Part shown: positions 61,281 through 64,000 of the stretch, piece after piece | Numbering within the stretch: the stretch's first letter is position 1 | How the letters are laid out: each line of letters begins with the position of its first letter | Source: Chlamydiales bacterium STE3 | GTDB taxonomy: Bacteria; Chlamydiota; Chlamydiia; Chlamydiales; Parachlamydiaceae | Reading direction: 5' to 3' | Length of the DNA stretch: 64,000 nucleotides | Assembly (NCBI GenBank): GCA_011125455.1 | Contig: VKHO01000025.1 | Span: forward strand, 62,001-126,000 | The notes under the pieces: generated by a model | What the model was told of the DNA's origin: nothing | Database searches by the model: none | Seen by the model: the letters and a program-made list of their open reading frames with translations, nothing else | Made by a program: the position numbers and the translations under genes

Positions 61281-62165
61281 ATGAAAGGCATTGTTTTAGC
61301 AGGTGGAAGTGGAACACGGCTTCATCCAATTACGTTAGGCGTTTGCAAGCAGCTGCTACCTGTTTATAACAAACCCATGATTTACTACCCTTTGTCTCTG
61401 TTACTTCTGGCCAATATTAAGGAAATCCTTATTATCACGACACCTGAAGATCAAATGCAATTTCAAAGGCTTTTAGGGGATGGCTCCAAATTAGGAATTT
61501 CCTTGTCGTATGCTGTTCAGGACAAACCGAATGGTCTTGCTGAAGCCTTTATTATCGGGCGAGATTTTGTGGGAAAAGATTCTGTTGCCCTCGTCCTTGG
61601 AGACAATATTTTTTATGGGAATCATTTAGGGCCTCTTTTACAGAAAGCGAGAGAGCGTAAGCAAGGGGCAACCCTCTTTGGCTATCAGGTCAAAGATCCG
61701 GAGCGATATGGTGTTGTAGAAATGGATAGTGAAGGCAATGCCCTTTCATTGGAAGAAAAACCTAAAAACCCCAAATCGAATATTGCCGTAACCGGTCTTT
61801 ATTTCTACGATAATCAAGTGTTAGATATCGCCAAAGGCCTGAAGCCTTCTCCTAGGGGAGAGCTCGAAATCACAGATGTCAACAAGGAGTATTTGGCCAG
61901 AGGACAGGCTTATGTCAATATGATGGGCAGGGGATTTGCCTGGTTAGATGCTGGAACCTATGAAAGTCTAATGCAAGCTAGCCATTTTGTGCAGGTGATT
62001 GAAGAGAGGCAAGGCCACTGCATTGCCTCCTTAGAAGAAATTGCTTACCGTCAAAAATTTATCACACAAGCCCAGCTAAGAGCGCTCGGAGAGAAGCTCG
62101 GAAAAAGCGGTTATGGCAAGTACTTGAGTGAAATCGTAGCGAATGAAGAGAGTTTGGTAAAATGA
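61281..62165 (+). CDS. rmlA: Glucose-1-phosphate thymidylyltransferase
   Basis: A 294-residue RmlA producing dTDP-glucose. Signature [16 protein letters not shown] at residues 3-18, [42 protein letters not shown], and [15 protein letters not shown]. Length and motifs are fully typical. Its stop overlaps the start of rmlB by 4 bases. Confidence 0.97.
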   Translation: MKGIVLAGGSGTRLHPITLGVCKQLLPVYNKPMIYYPLSLLLLANIKEILIITTPEDQMQFQRLLGDGSKLGISLSYAVQDKPNGLAEAFIIGRDFVGKDSVALVLGDNIFYGNHLGPLLQKARERKQGATLFGYQVKDPERYGVVEMDSEGNALSLEEKPKNPKSNIAVTGLYFYDNQVLDIAKGLKPSPRGELEITDVNKEYLARGQAYVNMMGRGFAWLDAGTYESLMQASHFVQVIEERQGHCIASLEEIAYRQKFITQAQLRALGEKLGKSGYGKYLSEIVANEESLVK

Positions 62166-63217
62166 AACAAAGAAAAATAACGAATATCCTTGTAACGGGT
62201 GGTGCAGGCTTTATTGGCTCAGCTTTTATCCGTTATTTACTGCAAAAAACTTCTTTCATAGGAACATGTGTCAATCTGGATCTTTTGACTTATGCTGGTA
62301 ATCTGCAAAATCTTAAAGAGGTTGAAGGTCGTTCCCAATATGTTTTTGCCCATGGAGATATTCGTAACGAGGGATTAGTAGAACACCTTTGTCAGGAAAA
62401 TGCCATTGACACGATCATTCACTTTGCTGCAGAGAGTCACGTCGATCGTAGTATTCTTGGCCCACAGGCGTTTATTGAAACAAATATCATAGGTACATTT
62501 CATCTGCTCGAGGTTGTCAGAAAGAATCCCCATATCCATTTTCATCATGTTTCTACGGATGAGGTTTATGGCTGCCTAGGAGACACTGGATTTTTCACAG
62601 AGGAGACGCCCTATAAGCCAAATTCTCCTTACTCAGCCTCCAAAGCCTCTTCCGATCACCTTGTGCGTTCTTATGGGAAAACTTACGGCCTATCAACGTG
62701 TATCTCTAATTGCAGCAACAACTATGGCCCTTACCATTTCCCGGAAAAGCTGATCCCTTTGATGATTTTAAATGCCTTTCAAGGAAAGCCTCTTCCTATT
62801 TATGGAGATGGTAGTAATGTAAGAGATTGGCTCTATGTTGAAGACCATGCTTCAGCCCTTTATGCTCTTTTGGAAAATGGACGCAAAGGGGAGACATACA
62901 ATATCGGTGGAGAAGAGGAATGGCGTAATATCGATCTTGTCAATCTGATCATTTCGACAATCGCTGAGATTCAAGGTCATGATTTAGAGTCGTTGCAGTC
63001 TTTGCTTACCTATGTTAAGGATCGCCCAGGACATGATTTCCGCTATGCAATTGATTGTAGCAAAATTAAAAAAGAGATTGGGTGGCATCCTACGCGTTCT
63101 TTCAGAGAGCGCATTCGTGAAACCATTCTTTGGTACATGCAGAATGAACAATGGGTAAGCAATATTTTAAATGGATCTTACCGGGAATGGGTCGAAACGA
63201 ACTACCGTACGAGGTAG
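62162..63217 (+). CDS. rmlB: dTDP-glucose 4,6-dehydratase
   Basis: A 351-residue RmlB, second step of dTDP-rhamnose synthesis. NAD site [30 protein letters not shown], active site [12 protein letters not shown] (Thr-Asp-Glu) and [15 protein letters not shown] (catalytic Tyr/Lys), [26 protein letters not shown] and [11 protein letters not shown]. It is coupled to rmlA. A strong hairpin follows the stop. rmlD is not seen in the window. Confidence 0.97.
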   Translation: MKQRKITNILVTGGAGFIGSAFIRYLLQKTSFIGTCVNLDLLTYAGNLQNLKEVEGRSQYVFAHGDIRNEGLVEHLCQENAIDTIIHFAAESHVDRSILGPQAFIETNIIGTFHLLEVVRKNPHIHFHHVSTDEVYGCLGDTGFFTEETPYKPNSPYSASKASSDHLVRSYGKTYGLSTCISNCSNNYGPYHFPEKLIPLMILNAFQGKPLPIYGDGSNVRDWLYVEDHASALYALLENGRKGETYNIGGEEEWRNIDLVNLIISTIAEIQGHDLESLQSLLTYVKDRPGHDFRYAIDCSKIKKEIGWHPTRSFRERIRETILWYMQNEQWVSNILNGSYREWVETNYRTR

Positions 63218-63559
63218 CCTCTCCTCTAGCTGTTGACCGCTTTTGCTTAATAGACATAATGTGATCGCACTCCCAACTTAAGGAAGCGCGATCACATTAT
63301 GTCTAATAGAAAAATCGCCCTTCTGTTAGGCAGGGGTGAAGTCGAAACGTTCTCTTTATCATTTAGCATAGAAAAAGCAATAGGTCTAACCAACGGCTTC
63401 ATGGGCTTTTTCTGAGAAGAGTGCGGATCCATCAAGAGCTTTTTGCTAGAGAAAAACTCTGTGCATCCAACTAATATTAAGTAACTTATTAAGAAAGCGG
63501 GGAAGTAAAGATCTCTATTGCGTTATGCATAATTTTTTTAGTATGTTATAGTTTCTTCT
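63218..63559. other. Gene-free region after rmlB
   Basis: 342 bases with the 18-bp inverted repeat described separately and an AT-rich stretch before the final gene (TTATGCATAATTTTTTTAG near 63524) that could hold a promoter. Nothing else was recognised. Confidence 0.5.
63251..63305. repeat. Perfect 18-bp inverted repeat downstream of rmlB
   Basis: TAGACATAATGTGATCGC (63251-63268) and GCGATCACATTATGTCTA (63288-63305) are exact reverse complements around a 19-base spacer that can itself pair at TCC/GGA. There is no following U-run. It may stop transcription of the polysaccharide operon, or be a small mobile-element remnant or protein-binding site. Confidence 0.7.
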
Positions 63560-64000
63560 ATGCATGACGATAAAAATTCTTTTCATTTACATCTGCTCAG
63601 TGGGTGGCGCTTTTCCGCCTTGTTTTTGATTCTCTCTATGACCATTCTCGGCTACCTTCTTTTTACACTTTGGGCTGGCTGGGAAAAAGTCGCTTATGCT
63701 TTTTCTGAAGTAGGATTAAAAGGCGTCCTCGTTCCCATCTCTTTAGCATGTCTTGGCTACATTTTTAGGTTTATTCGCTGGCAGCATTTTCTTCATGTGA
63801 TGGGGCATCATGTGCCTTTTTTTAATAACCTTAGAATTTATATTGGAGGCTTTGCCTTTTCTGTTACTCCAGGGAAGGCTGGCGAAGCTTTGCGTAGCGT
63901 ATTTTTAAAAGATTATAATGTTCCCTATCGGGAGAGTTTTGGAGCGTTCTTTGCGGAACGTTTTTCGGACGTCATGGCATGTGTTTTGCTCTCTTTAGGG
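63560..64000 (+). CDS. Lysylphosphatidylglycerol synthetase TM-family protein (3' end outside window)
   Basis: 147 visible residues from ATG at 63560, running off the end. The hydrophobic helices (ALFLILSMTILGYLLFTLW, VPISLACLGYIFRFIRW) and the segment GGFAFSVTPGKAGEALRS followed by YRESFGAFFAERFSD are characteristic of the LPG_synthase_TM/UPF0104 flippase-like family. Members are multi-spanning proteins that move or modify lipid-linked substrates. It is adjacent to the polysaccharide locus but separated by a 340-base gap and a hairpin. Confidence 0.88.
   Translation, partial: MHDDKNSFHLHLLSGWRFSALFLILSMTILGYLLFTLWAGWEKVAYAFSEVGLKGVLVPISLACLGYIFRFIRWQHFLHVMGHHVPFFNNLRIYIGGFAFSVTPGKAGEALRSVFLKDYNVPYRESFGAFFAERFSDVMACVLLSLG

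Noticed and set aside
1-64000. CRISPR array, rRNA genes, complete insertion sequence or prophage
   Set aside because: No regularly spaced direct repeats, no rRNA-like sequence, no intact transposase, integrase or phage structural gene was seen on either strand.

Overview
The window looks like a piece of chromosome from an environmental (amoeba-associated) member of the Chlamydiae, Parachlamydia/Protochlamydia/Waddlia-like, rather than Chlamydia itself. The evidence is gene order: thrS followed by a ParA ATPase and a pGP6-D-like protein (CT581-CT583 order in C. trachomatis), a prenyl diphosphate synthase overlapping a left-handed beta-helix protein (CT628-CT629 order), a small conserved protein beside ung (CT606.1-CT607), and a folate cyclo-ligase with a MORN-repeat lipoprotein and two pilus-assembly-like proteins (CT649-CT646), with a dus gene (CT644) further on. 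CT numbers are from memory. The sequence is AT-rich, several starts are TTG, and it carries genes that pathogenic Chlamydia lack: Tat translocase, cbb3-type respiration, surface polysaccharide export and a BTB-domain protein.

Layout. 1-4.5 kb: end of thrS, ParA, pGP6-D-like, tatA, tatC, closed by a strong two-way terminator against recA (4.6-5.6 kb). 5.9-13.2 kb: housekeeping and small genes, including a GrpB-family protein, a 2H phosphoesterase, two exported proteins, tRNA-Pro(GGG), ung, two unknown small genes, a prenyl synthase and a beta-helix protein. 13.25-13.9 kb: gene-free, with a MITE-like inverted-repeat element and a weak cluster of DnaA-box-like sites. 13.9-19.7 kb: a divergent CDP-/nucleotide-sugar cluster (glycosyltransferase, SDR // cytidylyltransferase, SDR, RmlC-like, LhgO-like). 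19.7-23.8 kb: a conserved four-gene minus-strand operon. 24-31 kb: an AT-rich, gene-poor accessory island with unknown proteins, a BTB/POZ protein and repeat structures. 31.3-33.4 kb: yggT, dus, acyP and an HD hydrolase.

33.7-44.7 kb is a nine-gene plus-strand respiratory cluster: a GltD-like flavo-iron-sulfur oxidoreductase, a CcoS-like peptide, a Rieske protein, cytochrome b, a 1340-residue cytochrome c with seven CxxCH motifs, CcoN, an enlarged CcoO, a second small CcoS/CcoQ-like peptide and a CcoP-N-terminus-like peptide. It reads as a self-contained quinol-to-oxygen chain in which the large cytochrome replaces both cytochrome c1 and the di-heme CcoP. The twin-arginine Rieske protein would be a natural client of the Tat system at 3.4-4.5 kb.

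44.7-63.2 kb is a surface-polysaccharide locus: an O-antigen-ligase-like membrane protein, an ABC exporter (Wzm/Wzt), at least five glycosyltransferases (two being paralogous GT-A/GT-B fusions), SDR epimerases, methyltransferases and dTDP-rhamnose genes rmlA, rmlB and rmlC. No clear rmlD is in the window. The window ends inside a gene for a flippase-like membrane protein of the lysylphosphatidylglycerol synthetase TM family.
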